DNA from: Methanomicrobiales archaeon
GTDB taxonomy: Archaea; Halobacteriota; Methanomicrobia; Methanomicrobiales; Methanospirillaceae
Reading direction: 5' to 3'
Assembly: GCA_017883495.1 (NCBI GenBank)
Contig: JADGNL010000226.1
Coordinates: 1-7,847 of the forward strand
DNA: 7,847 bases
The notes under the pieces were generated by a model that was not told where the DNA came from, searched no databases, and worked only from the letters and a program-made list of their open reading frames with translations. Below, piece after piece: positions 1 through 5,002 of this stretch (the stretch's first letter is position 1; each line of letters starts with the position of its first letter). The translations under genes were made by a program, and so were the position numbers.

Positions 1-66
1 CCACGGCCACCCGCCCGCCCCGCGTCTCCAGGCCCCGGGCAGGACCCCCGGCCGCGAGCGTCATAA
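1..66 (+). repeat. Upstream module R1, partial (right end only)
   Basis: The window opens inside a copy of the repeated upstream module. Bases 1-18 are identical to 1652-1669 in copy R3, and gagcgtcataa at 56-66 is identical to 1706-1716. The two anchors are 55 nt apart here and 54 nt apart in R3. Between them the sequence has diverged. The left part, including the conserved core seen in R2 and R3, would lie before the window. The module ends at a TATA-like site that probably serves the gene at 137. Confidence 0.6.
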
Positions 67-68
67 CA
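56..68 (+). promoter_or_regulatory. TATA-like promoter site for the gene at 137
   Basis: The sequence gagcgtcataaca occupies the position of the much stronger TATA box gagcgtcataaat of copy R3. It predicts transcription starting about 25 nt downstream, near 90, and a leader of roughly 45 nt before the ATG at 137. The call rests mainly on homology with R3. Confidence 0.35.
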
Positions 69-123
69 CCCCGGCCGGCCAATAACTCCCTGACAGCCGC
101 CCCTCTCACACCGCCCCCGCCAG

Positions 124-139
124 AGGAGGAACCACCATG
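124..139 (+). promoter_or_regulatory. Ribosome binding site plus start codon, duplicated 16-mer
   Basis: aggaggaaccaccatg contains a full GGAGG Shine-Dalgarno core 7 nt before the ATG. The identical 16 bases occur before mntA at 765-780, although the genes they start are unrelated. This fixes the start of the 137 gene. Confidence 0.75.
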
Positions 140-463
140 AAGGAACCCATCGCCGGCCTCGTCGCCGGCGCCATCGCCGTCACCGCGGGCGGCGGCGCGA
201 GCATCGTCGCGGAGGGCTGGCCCGAGGCCGTCCTCGTCGCCCTGGCCGTCGGCGCGGCCTTCGGCCTGGGCGGCTGGTTCGCGGACCGGCGGCTCGCGGC
301 CGTCCTCGCGGTCGTCCGGTCGTTCTGCGAGGAGGCCGCCGTCTACTACGCCGCCCGCGCGGACGGCCGGATCGACGACGCCGAGGCCCGGCGGATCGCC
401 GACGCCGCGGACCGGCTCTTTCTCGACCTCGAGGCGGCCGGCCGGGAACTGGCGAGGGAATAG
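137..463 (+). CDS. Small membrane protein of unknown function
   Basis: A 108-residue protein that I do not recognise. Residues about 5-25 (Ala/Gly/Val-rich) and 30-48 form two hydrophobic segments separated by a short EGWPE turn, so a membrane hairpin is likely. The rest is a charged helical tail of about 60 residues containing ADGRIDDAEARRIADA at 75-90, a short acidic loop followed by a helix. That loop-helix pattern is seen in TerB-like proteins and in the tails of some phage holins, but the resemblance is too short to assign a family. The start is supported by an excellent GGAGG site. GC-rich third positions match the neighbouring genes. A terminator-like hairpin overlaps the TAG stop. The 3' end also lies at the edge of repeat module R2. 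It is separated from the mntA-hepT pair by about 314 nt, so it is probably its own transcript. Confidence 0.7.
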   Translation: MKEPIAGLVAGAIAVTAGGGASIVAEGWPEAVLVALAVGAAFGLGGWFADRRLAAVLAVVRSFCEEAAVYYAARADGRIDDAEARRIADAADRLFLDLEAAGRELARE

Positions 464-667
464 ATTTTCTATTCTCAGTATGATCCCGATTGCTGTCAGC
501 GGACGCATCGGAAACGATGAAACGACGGGATCCCACCGAACCGGCCCCGGAGAATCCTTCGCTTCCATGATCAGCACAATCGCCGCCGTGCGATCACGAC
601 CACGGCCGGCCGGCCGCACCCCCCTCCTGGCCGCGAGGGCGATTCCCGATCGCGAGCCGAATACAGT
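445..667 (+). repeat. Upstream module R2
   Basis: This is a direct repeat of R3 (1500-1716). The core 481-607 aligns without gaps to 1533-1659, with 11 mismatches in 127 positions by eye (about 91%). Weaker similarity extends left through ggaactggcga (445-455), which here is the end of the preceding CDS. It extends right to gagccgaatacag (654-666), exactly 54 nt after ccacggcc, as in R3. Within the core, GATCCC (482-487) pairs with GGGATC (527-532), CATCG-GAAA-CGATG (506-519) forms a stem closed by a GNRA tetraloop, and TGATC (568-572) pairs with GATCA (592-596). The 464-777 gap holds this module plus the mntA leader and no gene. Confidence 0.85.
458..474 (+). terminator. AT-rich hairpin overlapping the stop codon of the 137 gene
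   Basis: GAATAG-ATTTT-CTATTC is a perfect 6-bp inverted repeat whose left arm includes the TAG stop. The loop contains TTTT and the surroundings are AT-rich in an otherwise very GC-rich region. This fits an archaeal oligo-T-dependent terminator. The corresponding part of copy R3 (1513-1530) does not form the hairpin. Confidence 0.4.
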
Positions 668-764
668 CGCCGCCCGTCCTCCGCCGGACCGTCCGGGCCC
701 GCGGCGCATGCCGCCGGCGGGACACGCCGATCCCTTCATATCCCCTCGCGCGGAACTCTCCCGC

Positions 765-780
765 AGGAGGAACCACCATG
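765..780 (+). promoter_or_regulatory. Ribosome binding site and start of mntA
   Basis: aggaggaaccaccatg is identical to 124-139. A weak TATA-like ttcatatc lies about 40 nt upstream of the ATG at 735-742. A second candidate promoter is the degenerate TATA (gaatac, 659-664) at the end of R2. I cannot decide which is used. Confidence 0.6.
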
Positions 781-1074
781 CCGGCCGACATCTACGCCCT
801 GATCGCGGAGAAGCGGTGTGAGATCCTGGCCGTGGCCGCCCGGTACGGGATCACGAACGTCCGCGTCTTCGGCTCGGTCGCCCGGCGCGAGGCCCGCGAG
901 GACAGCGACCTCGACCTGCTCGTCACCTTCGGGCCTACGGCCACGCTCCTGACCCACGCGGGGTTCCAGCGGGAGCTCGGCGACCTCCTCGGCATCCGCG
1001 TCGAGGTCGCCTCCGACCGCGGGCTCAGGGACCGCATCCGCGAGACCGTCCTGCAGGAAGCAGTGCCGCTGTGA
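778..1074 (+). CDS. mntA: MNT-domain nucleotidyltransferase antitoxin (MntA)
   Basis: A 98-residue minimal nucleotidyltransferase of the DNA polymerase beta superfamily. The diagnostic GSX10DXD motif is complete: G32-S33, then D44-L-D46, with E76 in VEV a plausible third metal-binding carboxylate. In characterised MNT/HEPN pairs the MNT protein adds AMP to a tyrosine of the HEPN RNase and so silences it. That role is inferred here from the intact motif and from the partner gene, which overlaps by 4 nt (GTGA). The protein has normal length for the family, no membrane segment, and should act in the cytoplasm. The start has a strong GGAGG site. The pair sits between two copies of the repeated upstream module, suggesting an accessory cassette. 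Whether the pair defends against phage or only maintains itself cannot be read from the sequence. Confidence 0.92.
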   Translation: MPADIYALIAEKRCEILAVAARYGITNVRVFGSVARREAREDSDLDLLVTFGPTATLLTHAGFQRELGDLLGIRVEVASDRGLRDRIRETVLQEAVPL

Positions 1075-1409
1075 GGCCCGACCGGGACCGGCTCGAGGAC
1101 ATCCTTGAGGCCATCGAGCAGATCCGTGAACGGCTGCCGGCGACCGTCGAGGAGTTCGCGGGGTCGAGACTCCTCCAGGTCTGGGTCGTCTACCACCTCC
1201 AGGTGATCGGCGAGGCCGCGAACAGCCTCTCGCCCGGCCTCGTCGCGGCCCACCCCGGGGTCTCCTGGCAGGGCATCGCGGACATGCGCCACGTCCTCGT
1301 TCACCAGTACTTCGGCGTCGACCTCGCGACCGTCTGGCGCACGGTGACCGACGACCTGCCGCCCCTCGAACGCGCGGTGCGCGCCATCCTCGTCGAGCTC
1401 CCGCCATGA
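1071..1409 (+). CDS. hepT: HEPN-domain RNase toxin (HepT, DUF86)
   Basis: A 112-residue all-helical DUF86/HEPN protein. The catalytic RX4HXY motif is intact as R73-HVLV-H78-Q-Y80. R and H form the composite active site of the dimeric RNase, and Y80 is the residue expected to be AMPylated by the partner MntA. YHLQVIGEAAN at 41-51 is the usual second-helix signature. Translation starts at GTG overlapping the mntA stop (GTGA), so the two are translationally coupled with the antitoxin first. Length is normal for the family and no inactivating change is seen, so the toxin is probably functional. Typical targets of HepT are cellular RNAs, but the target here is unknown. Confidence 0.92.
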   Translation: MRPDRDRLEDILEAIEQIRERLPATVEEFAGSRLLQVWVVYHLQVIGEAANSLSPGLVAAHPGVSWQGIADMRHVLVHQYFGVDLATVWRTVTDDLPPLERAVRAILVELPP

Positions 1410-1420
1410 GGGCCTGCACC

Positions 1421-1446
1421 GGGGCCGTGCTCGACGGGCCGGCCCC
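1421..1446 (+). terminator. GC hairpin downstream of hepT
   Basis: GGGGCCG (1421-1427) pairs with CGGCCCC (1440-1446) around a 12-nt loop, 12 nt after the hepT stop. No T tract follows, so termination is uncertain. It could instead be a transcript-stabilising 3' hairpin. GC-rich inverted repeats also arise often by chance in this composition. Confidence 0.3.
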
Positions 1447-1499
1447 CGCCGCTGCGTCGTCGGCAGCATGAAGTTCGCCGGCAGTGGGCCGGCCGTCAC

Positions 1500-1720
1500 G
1501 GAACTGGCGAACGATATCTCCGTTTCTCCGCATGATCCCGATTGCTGTCGGCGGACGCATCGGAAACGATGGAACGAAGGGATCCCACCGAACCGGGCCC
1601 GGAGGATCCTTCGCGTCCGTGATCGGCACAATCACCGCGGTTCGATCACGACCACGGCCACCCGCCCGCAACTACCTCCGGGCCGCGAAGGCGATGCACC
1701 GTTTTGAGCGTCATAAATAT
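1500..1720 (+). repeat. Upstream module R3
   Basis: Second complete copy of the module. Its core 1533-1659 matches 481-607. Its left edge, ggccggcc...ggaactggcga (1490-1510), resembles the last codons of the gene at 137-463, although no such gene is present here. This looks like debris copied along with the module. Its right edge reaches the TATA box at 1711-1724. The GATCCC/GGGATC arms (1534-1539, 1579-1584), the CATCG-GAAA-CGATG stem (1558-1571) and GTGATC/GATCAC (1619-1624, 1644-1649) are all kept. The 1410-1768 gap holds the hepT 3' hairpin, this module and the promoter of the next gene, and no gene of its own. Confidence 0.85.
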
Positions 1721-1724
1721 TTTT
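1711..1724 (+). promoter_or_regulatory. Strong archaeal TATA box for the 1769 gene
   Basis: tcataaatattttt is the most AT-rich stretch near a start codon in the left part of the window and resembles the archaeal TATA consensus. It predicts a transcription start about 25 nt downstream, near 1742-1748, giving a short leader of some 20-27 nt. It lies at the right boundary of module R3. Confidence 0.65.
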
Positions 1725-1741
1725 GAATCTCATAGTATTCT

Positions 1742-1755
1742 GGTGCATTTGCACC
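1742..1755 (+). promoter_or_regulatory. Operator-like palindrome at the predicted start of transcription
   Basis: GGTGCA-TT-TGCACC is a perfect 6-bp dyad with a 2-nt centre. It lies about 25-30 nt after the TATA box and directly before the GGGAGG Shine-Dalgarno site (1756-1761). In archaea this position suits a dimeric repressor that blocks RNA polymerase. It is absent from the leaders of the other two R modules. Confidence 0.4.
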
Positions 1756-1768
1756 GGGAGGAAAGGAA

Positions 1769-2272
1769 ATGGCAAATTTTGTCCAGAGCGGGGTCGTCAA
1801 GACGGCCGTCCGCGAACTGGCCGCGCCGATCGCCGACGTGGCCGCCTTCGCGGAGGTCGTCGACGACGTCGTCACGAACAACCCGTTCGGCTGCACGGCC
1901 TACCAGGTCGGCACCGAGAGCCACGCGGCCGTCGAGAAGGCCCGCGAGAGCTACACGGGCAGGATCGTCTACGAGAACGGCGAGGCCGAGACCGTCGGCC
2001 AGGTCAGCGTCCGCTGCCCGACCGTGGCCGCGTACACCGCGAACATCGCGACCGTGCTCGCGAACGCGGCCGTCGCGACGGCCATGGGCGGCACGGCGGC
2101 CCACGCGACCGACAACGACTCGTTCACGGCCGCCCTCAAGTGCCACGCGGCGAACGGCGAGATCTTCACGCTCTCGCTCTCGCGGACGCGGCTGACGCTC
2201 TCCTCGTACGAGGACGACGCCATCCGCTCGACCGTCGAGAACTGGGCCGACGCGGTGCCGGCGCTCGCGTAG
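1769..2272 (+). CDS. Conserved-looking protein of unknown function, probably highly expressed
   Basis: A 167-residue soluble protein that I cannot assign to a family. It has no signal peptide or membrane segment. It is rich in Ala, Thr and Val, with three cysteines (C42, C83, C125). Notable stretches are NNPFGCTAY (38-45), YTGRIVYENG (62-71), TAMGGTAAH (104-112) and SSYEDDAI (145-152). Alternating hydrophobic segments with Gly turns from about 62 to 145 suggest a beta-rich core, followed by a short amphipathic helix ending in VPALA. The start is fixed by a GGGAGG site 7 nt upstream. The best TATA box in this half of the window, a short leader and a strong ribosome site together suggest high expression. 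The adjacent palindrome suggests regulation. It is the last + strand gene, convergent with the ribosomal operon. A structural or viral protein is possible but nothing in the sequence proves it. Confidence 0.75.
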   Translation: MANFVQSGVVKTAVRELAAPIADVAAFAEVVDDVVTNNPFGCTAYQVGTESHAAVEKARESYTGRIVYENGEAETVGQVSVRCPTVAAYTANIATVLANAAVATAMGGTAAHATDNDSFTAALKCHAANGEIFTLSLSRTRLTLSSYEDDAIRSTVENWADAVPALA

Positions 2273-2287
2273 AGATCCGTATCGAAC

Positions 2288-2315
2288 CCGCCGCAGTACG
2301 GACCGTCTGCGGCGG
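2288..2315 (+). terminator. Strong hairpin just after the 1769 gene
   Basis: CCGCCGCAG (2288-2296) pairs perfectly with CTGCGGCGG (2307-2315). After one bulged T the stem continues with ACG/CGT closed by GAC. It begins 15 nt after the stop. There is no T tract, so it is either a terminator or a 3'-end protecting hairpin. Confidence 0.4.
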
Positions 2316-2406
2316 CCCGGGGCCGCGGCCGTTCCGGGGCCGGGGGCGGCCCGGGCCGGTACATGGCCCCGGTGAACGAACAACCGGGAAGGGTGAGCCT
2401 GTCAAC

Positions 2407-2438
2407 CGACGGGAGGGGGGACACCTCGTCTCCCGTCG
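2407..2438. repeat. Inverted repeat in the convergent spacer
   Basis: CGACGGGAG (2407-2415) and CTCCCGTCG (2430-2438) are perfect 9-nt complementary arms around a 14-nt G-rich loop. It lies within the 359-nt gene-free spacer between the 1769 gene and L12. It may be a terminator element or part of a non-coding transcript. Confidence 0.35.
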
Positions 2439-2456
2439 TACCGTTATCGCCTGTAC

Positions 2457-2479
2457 GCCGCTGCCGGTCGGCGGCTTTT
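2457..2479 (+). terminator. Intrinsic-type terminator, + strand
   Basis: GCCGC (2457-2461) pairs with GCGGC (2471-2475) and is directly followed by TTTT (2476-2479). This is the only hairpin on the + strand of this spacer with a T run, so it is a plausible distal end for the 1769 transcript. Confidence 0.4.
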
Positions 2480-2536
2480 CTCGAAGAGAGGAGCAAATTT
2501 CACAATCGATCGGGATGGTGTATCTCTCCTCTCGAG
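2480..2536. repeat. Imperfect inverted repeat in the convergent spacer
   Basis: CTC plus GAGAGGAG (2480-2493, with a GAA bulge) faces CTCCTCTC plus GAG (2526-2536) across a 32-nt AT-richer loop. Read as + strand RNA it would be a large stem-loop just after the terminator at 2457-2479. No coding function is supported here. Confidence 0.3.
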
Positions 2537-2615
2537 CCGGCGACTATGACCGTACCTGCCATCGGCTGACGCGCCGGAACGAGAAAAGAGACCGGGACGC
2601 TGCGGTTCGTATAGA

Positions 2616-2630
2616 GAAAAGGGAAAAAGG
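2616..2630 (-). terminator. Oligo-T terminator of the ribosomal operon
   Basis: On the minus strand the bases directly after the L12 stop read CCTTTTTCCCTTTTC, with T5 and T4 tracts (+ strand positions 2624-2628 and 2617-2620). Archaeal RNA polymerase terminates at such T tracts without needing a hairpin. A further TCTTTTCTC lies near 2580-2588. Confidence 0.6.
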
Positions 2631-2631
2631 T

Positions 2632-2946
2632 TCAGCCGAACAGGGCACCGAGCCCTGCCATGCCGCTCTCTTCCTCTTCCTTCTCGTCCTTCTCGGGCTC
2701 CTCCTCTTCCGCGGCTGCGGCGGGGGCGGCGCCCGCGGCGGCGGGGGCGGCGGCGACCGCAACCGGAGCTGCGGCGGCCTTTGCGATGGCATCGTTGATG
2801 TCGACGCCCTCGAGCGAGGCGACGAGCGCCTTGACCCGGGCGTCGTTCACGGCGACACCGGCGGCCGAGAGCACGGCCTTCACGTTCTCTTCGCTGACTT
2901 CCTTGCCTGCCTTGTGGAGCAGGAGCGCTGCATAAATGTATTCCAT
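2632..2946 (-). CDS. rpl12: Ribosomal protein L12 (archaeal P1-type stalk protein)
   Basis: A 104-residue acidic stalk protein. Dimers bind the C-terminal helices of L10/P0 and recruit translation factor GTPases to the large subunit. Residues 1-55, starting [17 protein letters not shown], are the helical dimerisation domain. Residues 57-79 are an Ala/Pro hinge, 80-93 a Glu/Lys cluster, and the end [10 protein letters not shown] is the conserved factor-binding tail. I chose ATG at 2946. An in-frame TTG three codons earlier (2955) lies inside the ribosome-binding region, and the family normally starts at MEYIY. The GAGG Shine-Dalgarno site sits in the 15-nt gap after L10. It is the last gene of the operon and is followed by oligo-T tracts. 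Confidence 0.96.
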   Translation of the reverse strand: MEYIYAALLLHKAGKEVSEENVKAVLSAAGVAVNDARVKALVASLEGVDINDAIAKAAAAPVAVAAAPAAAGAAPAAAAEEEEPEKDEKEEEESGMAGLGALFG

Positions 2947-2961
2947 CTCAATCAACCTCGG

Positions 2962-3816
2962 TTAATATTCTCCGACGGCGGTCTGAACCGCCGCCGTCTC
3001 TCTGTATGCCTTGCCGATGATCGCACCGACAATCTCCTTCGCATAGACCGGAGCCTCGACGCCGAGGCTTCTCGCCTCGCGCTCGGCCTTGGTCAGGATC
3101 GCACCGATCGTCTCCGCAGTCGGGATCGCCGCGTTCACCGAGAGGTTGAACGCCTGCGCGGCCGCGAGCTGGATCTGGGCGAGGATCGCCGCTTCGTCGA
3201 CGTTGAGCACGTCCGGCTCGAAGACCGAGCCCTGGTAGAAGACGACCTGGATCACCAGGCCGACGTCCATCGGCTTGACTCCGAGCTTGGCGAGCACGTC
3301 CGCCTGCTTGGCATTGATGACGCCGCCCTTCTTGACGACGGTCTTGGTCTCCTTGATCTGGACCTTCCCGCCCTGGATCGCGGCCGGAATACCGGCCTGC
3401 TGGAGTTCGCCGACGATGGGGCCCGGCTTGAACGTGGTCGGGCCCTTCGCGACGACGATGTCCTCGGGGGCGGTCTGACCGGCCTTGGCGGCCATCTTGG
3501 TCTTGTTCTGCTCGAGCAGTTTGTACAGCCGGAACGGGTTCTCGTTCGAGTAGATCAGGGCCGTGTTGCCGTTGATGTACTTGCGGACGGACTCGAAGTC
3601 TCCTCCGAGTTCGTCGAACGAGTGGTGCATGAGCGTGTTCCGCGCCATCTTGATCACGGCGATCCCCCGAAGGTTCCGCCGGATCTGCTGGAGCTGCGTG
3701 GCCGGGATGCCGTAGACGTCGACGAGACCGACCAGCTTGAATTCGCCGGTCTTCTCCTTGATCGCCTCGACCTCCTGCCGCTTCCAGTCGGGCAGGTGTT
3801 GCGTGTACAGCGCCAT
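2962..3816 (-). CDS. rpl10: Ribosomal protein L10 (P0), form without the acidic tail
   Basis: A 284-residue stalk base protein that binds 23S rRNA with L11 and carries L12 dimers. The N-terminal rRNA-binding domain (about 1-110) includes QQIRRNLRG at 43-51 and KMARNTLMHHS at 56-66. The archaeal/eukaryotic insertion domain contains GPTTFKPGPI at 125-134 and the G-rich KVQIKETKTV region at 151-160. The helical L12-binding region occupies about residues 200-275. The protein ends at AVGEY. The Ala/Glu-rich tail ending in GLGxLFG, present in most archaeal P0 proteins of roughly 335-350 residues, is absent. L12 starts 15 nt later, so no shifted tail is hidden. Its ATG directly follows the L1 stop codon with no gap, so it depends on translational coupling. 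Confidence 0.95.
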   Translation of the reverse strand: MALYTQHLPDWKRQEVEAIKEKTGEFKLVGLVDVYGIPATQLQQIRRNLRGIAVIKMARNTLMHHSFDELGGDFESVRKYINGNTALIYSNENPFRLYKLLEQNKTKMAAKAGQTAPEDIVVAKGPTTFKPGPIVGELQQAGIPAAIQGGKVQIKETKTVVKKGGVINAKQADVLAKLGVKPMDVGLVIQVVFYQGSVFEPDVLNVDEAAILAQIQLAAAQAFNLSVNAAIPTAETIGAILTKAEREARSLGVEAPVYAKEIVGAIIGKAYRETAAVQTAVGEY

Positions 3817-4461
3817 TTACTCCACCTTCACGGCCGGGCCCATCGTGGTCTTGACGTAGACCGACCGGACGTTCAGCGCGCCCTGGTCGAGCACGGACTC
3901 GACACGTTTCATGATCGCGTCGATGTTCTCGGCGATCTGCTCGGGTCCCATCGCGGTCGTGCCGACCTTTGCGGAGAAGACCTTCTTGTCCTTCGTGCGG
4001 ATCTTGACCGAACCGCGCAGACGTTCGACGATCGGACGGATGTCCGTCCCCTGTGCGATCGGGAGCGGCATCTTGCCGCGCGGACCGAGCCGGACGCCGA
4101 GATAGCGTCCGACGAGCGGCATGACCGCGGTCTCGGCGAGGAAGAACCTGTACTGGTTCGCCATCTTGCGGGCTTCGCGGGGTTCCCCGCCGAGCCGCTC
4201 GATCTCCTCCGGGCCGATGATCAGGTCGACGCCGGCCTCTTTCGCCTGCGTCGTGATCTCGCCCTTGCCGAGCACTACAATCCCGATCGGTCGCCCCGTT
4301 CCCTGCGGAAGGAGGATCGTCTCGTCAATACGGTTCTTCGGCTGCGCCATGTCGATATTCTTGAGGTTGACCGTGAGGTCCACGGACTCAGAGAACTTGC
4401 GCTCTGGCGCGCTCTCGATTGCCGTTCTGACGGCTTCCAGGATCTTTTTTCTCTCTACCAT
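3817..4461 (-). CDS. rpl1: Ribosomal protein L1
   Basis: A 214-residue L1 protein of normal archaeal length. It binds helix 77 of 23S rRNA to form the L1 stalk that helps release deacylated tRNA from the E site. GPRGKMP at 126-132 is the family signature. The two-domain layout is intact: residues about 1-65 and 160-214 form the rRNA-binding domain, and about 66-158 the inserted domain. The start ATG has a GGAG site 5 nt upstream (+ strand 4467-4470). Half of that site lies in the stem of the leader hairpin at 4469-4500. In methanogens L1 is known to repress translation of its own mRNA, so this hairpin is a plausible target. The TAA stop abuts the L10 ATG. Confidence 0.96.
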   Translation of the reverse strand: MVERKKILEAVRTAIESAPERKFSESVDLTVNLKNIDMAQPKNRIDETILLPQGTGRPIGIVVLGKGEITTQAKEAGVDLIIGPEEIERLGGEPREARKMANQYRFFLAETAVMPLVGRYLGVRLGPRGKMPLPIAQGTDIRPIVERLRGSVKIRTKDKKVFSAKVGTTAMGPEQIAENIDAIMKRVESVLDQGALNVRSVYVKTTMGPAVKVE

Positions 4462-4468
4462 TCTCGCT

Positions 4469-4500
4469 CCATAGTCTTCCGACCTTGCGATCTTCTATGG
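4469..4500 (-). promoter_or_regulatory. Candidate L1-binding autoregulatory hairpin
   Basis: Read on the minus strand, the 48-nt L11-L1 spacer contains an outer stem CCATAG/CTATGG. Next comes an asymmetric internal loop of AA on one side and GGAAGA on the other. An inner stem GATC/GGTC (one G-U pair) is closed by a GCAA tetraloop. Known L1 targets in 23S rRNA and methanogen mRNA have this plan: two helices separated by an asymmetric loop with a longer purine-rich 3' strand. The 3' arm of the outer stem includes the first two bases of the L1 Shine-Dalgarno GGAG, so bound protein would hide it. Structure was folded by eye and function is inferred. Confidence 0.5.
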
Positions 4501-4509
4501 GCTGCCAGA

Positions 4510-4986
4510 TTACGCGGAGAGCACGCCGTCGTATTCTCCCGCATCGATTGCGGCCAGGACCTCTTTGGGTTTCCGGCCTTCCACGGTCACGCCGACCGAG
4601 ACACACGTCCCGACGACTTCCTTGACCGCGGTCTTGAGCTCGTACGACAGCATGTCGTTGAGCTTCATGCGGGCGATTCTGACGGCTGCTTCCATCGGCA
4701 GATTACCAACAAAGTTGGTGTTCGGTTCCGCCGACCCCTTCTCGACGCCGGCCTCTTTCTTGACGAGGGCCGTCGTCGGTGGAATCCCAATCGAGATCGT
4801 GACGTTCTTCTTGTCATCGACCGTGATCGTCACCGGCACCTGCATGCCGTTGAAATCAGCGGTCTGCTTGTTGATGTCGTCGACGACCTGCTTGACGTTG
4901 ATTCCGAGGGGGCCGAGCGCGGGACCTATCGGGGGGCCGGCTGTCGCCTTCCCGCCGGGTACCAGTACCTCGACCTGTTCTGCCAT
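4510..4986 (-). CDS. rpl11: Ribosomal protein L11
   Basis: A 158-residue L11 protein, normal length for archaea. It binds the GTPase-associated region of 23S rRNA together with L10 and forms the base of the stalk. The conserved N-terminal run GGKATAGPPIGPALGPLG occupies 12-29. The C-terminal rRNA-binding domain runs from about 75 to 145 and includes NFVGN at 91-95. The ATG at 4986 has a GGTGA Shine-Dalgarno site (+ strand 4993-4997), complementary to the archaeal 16S end. It is the first gene of L11-L1-L10-L12. The secE-spt5 genes that often precede it in archaea are missing. Instead an unrelated hydrolase gene lies upstream on the same strand. Confidence 0.96.
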   Translation of the reverse strand: MAEQVEVLVPGGKATAGPPIGPALGPLGINVKQVVDDINKQTADFNGMQVPVTITVDDKKNVTISIGIPPTTALVKKEAGVEKGSAEPNTNFVGNLPMEAAVRIARMKLNDMLSYELKTAVKEVVGTCVSVGVTVEGRKPKEVLAAIDAGEYDGVLSA

Positions 4987-5002
4987 GGGGTGTCACCATG
5001 CC

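Noticed and set aside
480..821. ORF starting in R2, and the similar ORF at 1484-1726 in R3, as a duplicated small protein gene
   Set aside because: Differences between the copies are spread evenly over codon positions (7 amino-acid-changing, 4 synonymous), there is no ribosome site, and the R2 frame runs into mntA. A non-coding repeat explains it better.
736..1671. Minus strand ORFs opposite mntA-hepT
   Set aside because: They lack ribosome sites and family motifs and are antisense to a pair with complete catalytic motifs.
1..2272. Insertion sequence or transposon carrying the left block
   Set aside because: No transposase, no terminal inverted repeats bounding the modules and no recognisable target-site duplication were found by eye.
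2947..2955. TTG at 2955 as the L12 start
   Set aside because: It overlaps the Shine-Dalgarno region, and the archaeal family begins at MEYIY, matching ATG at 2946.
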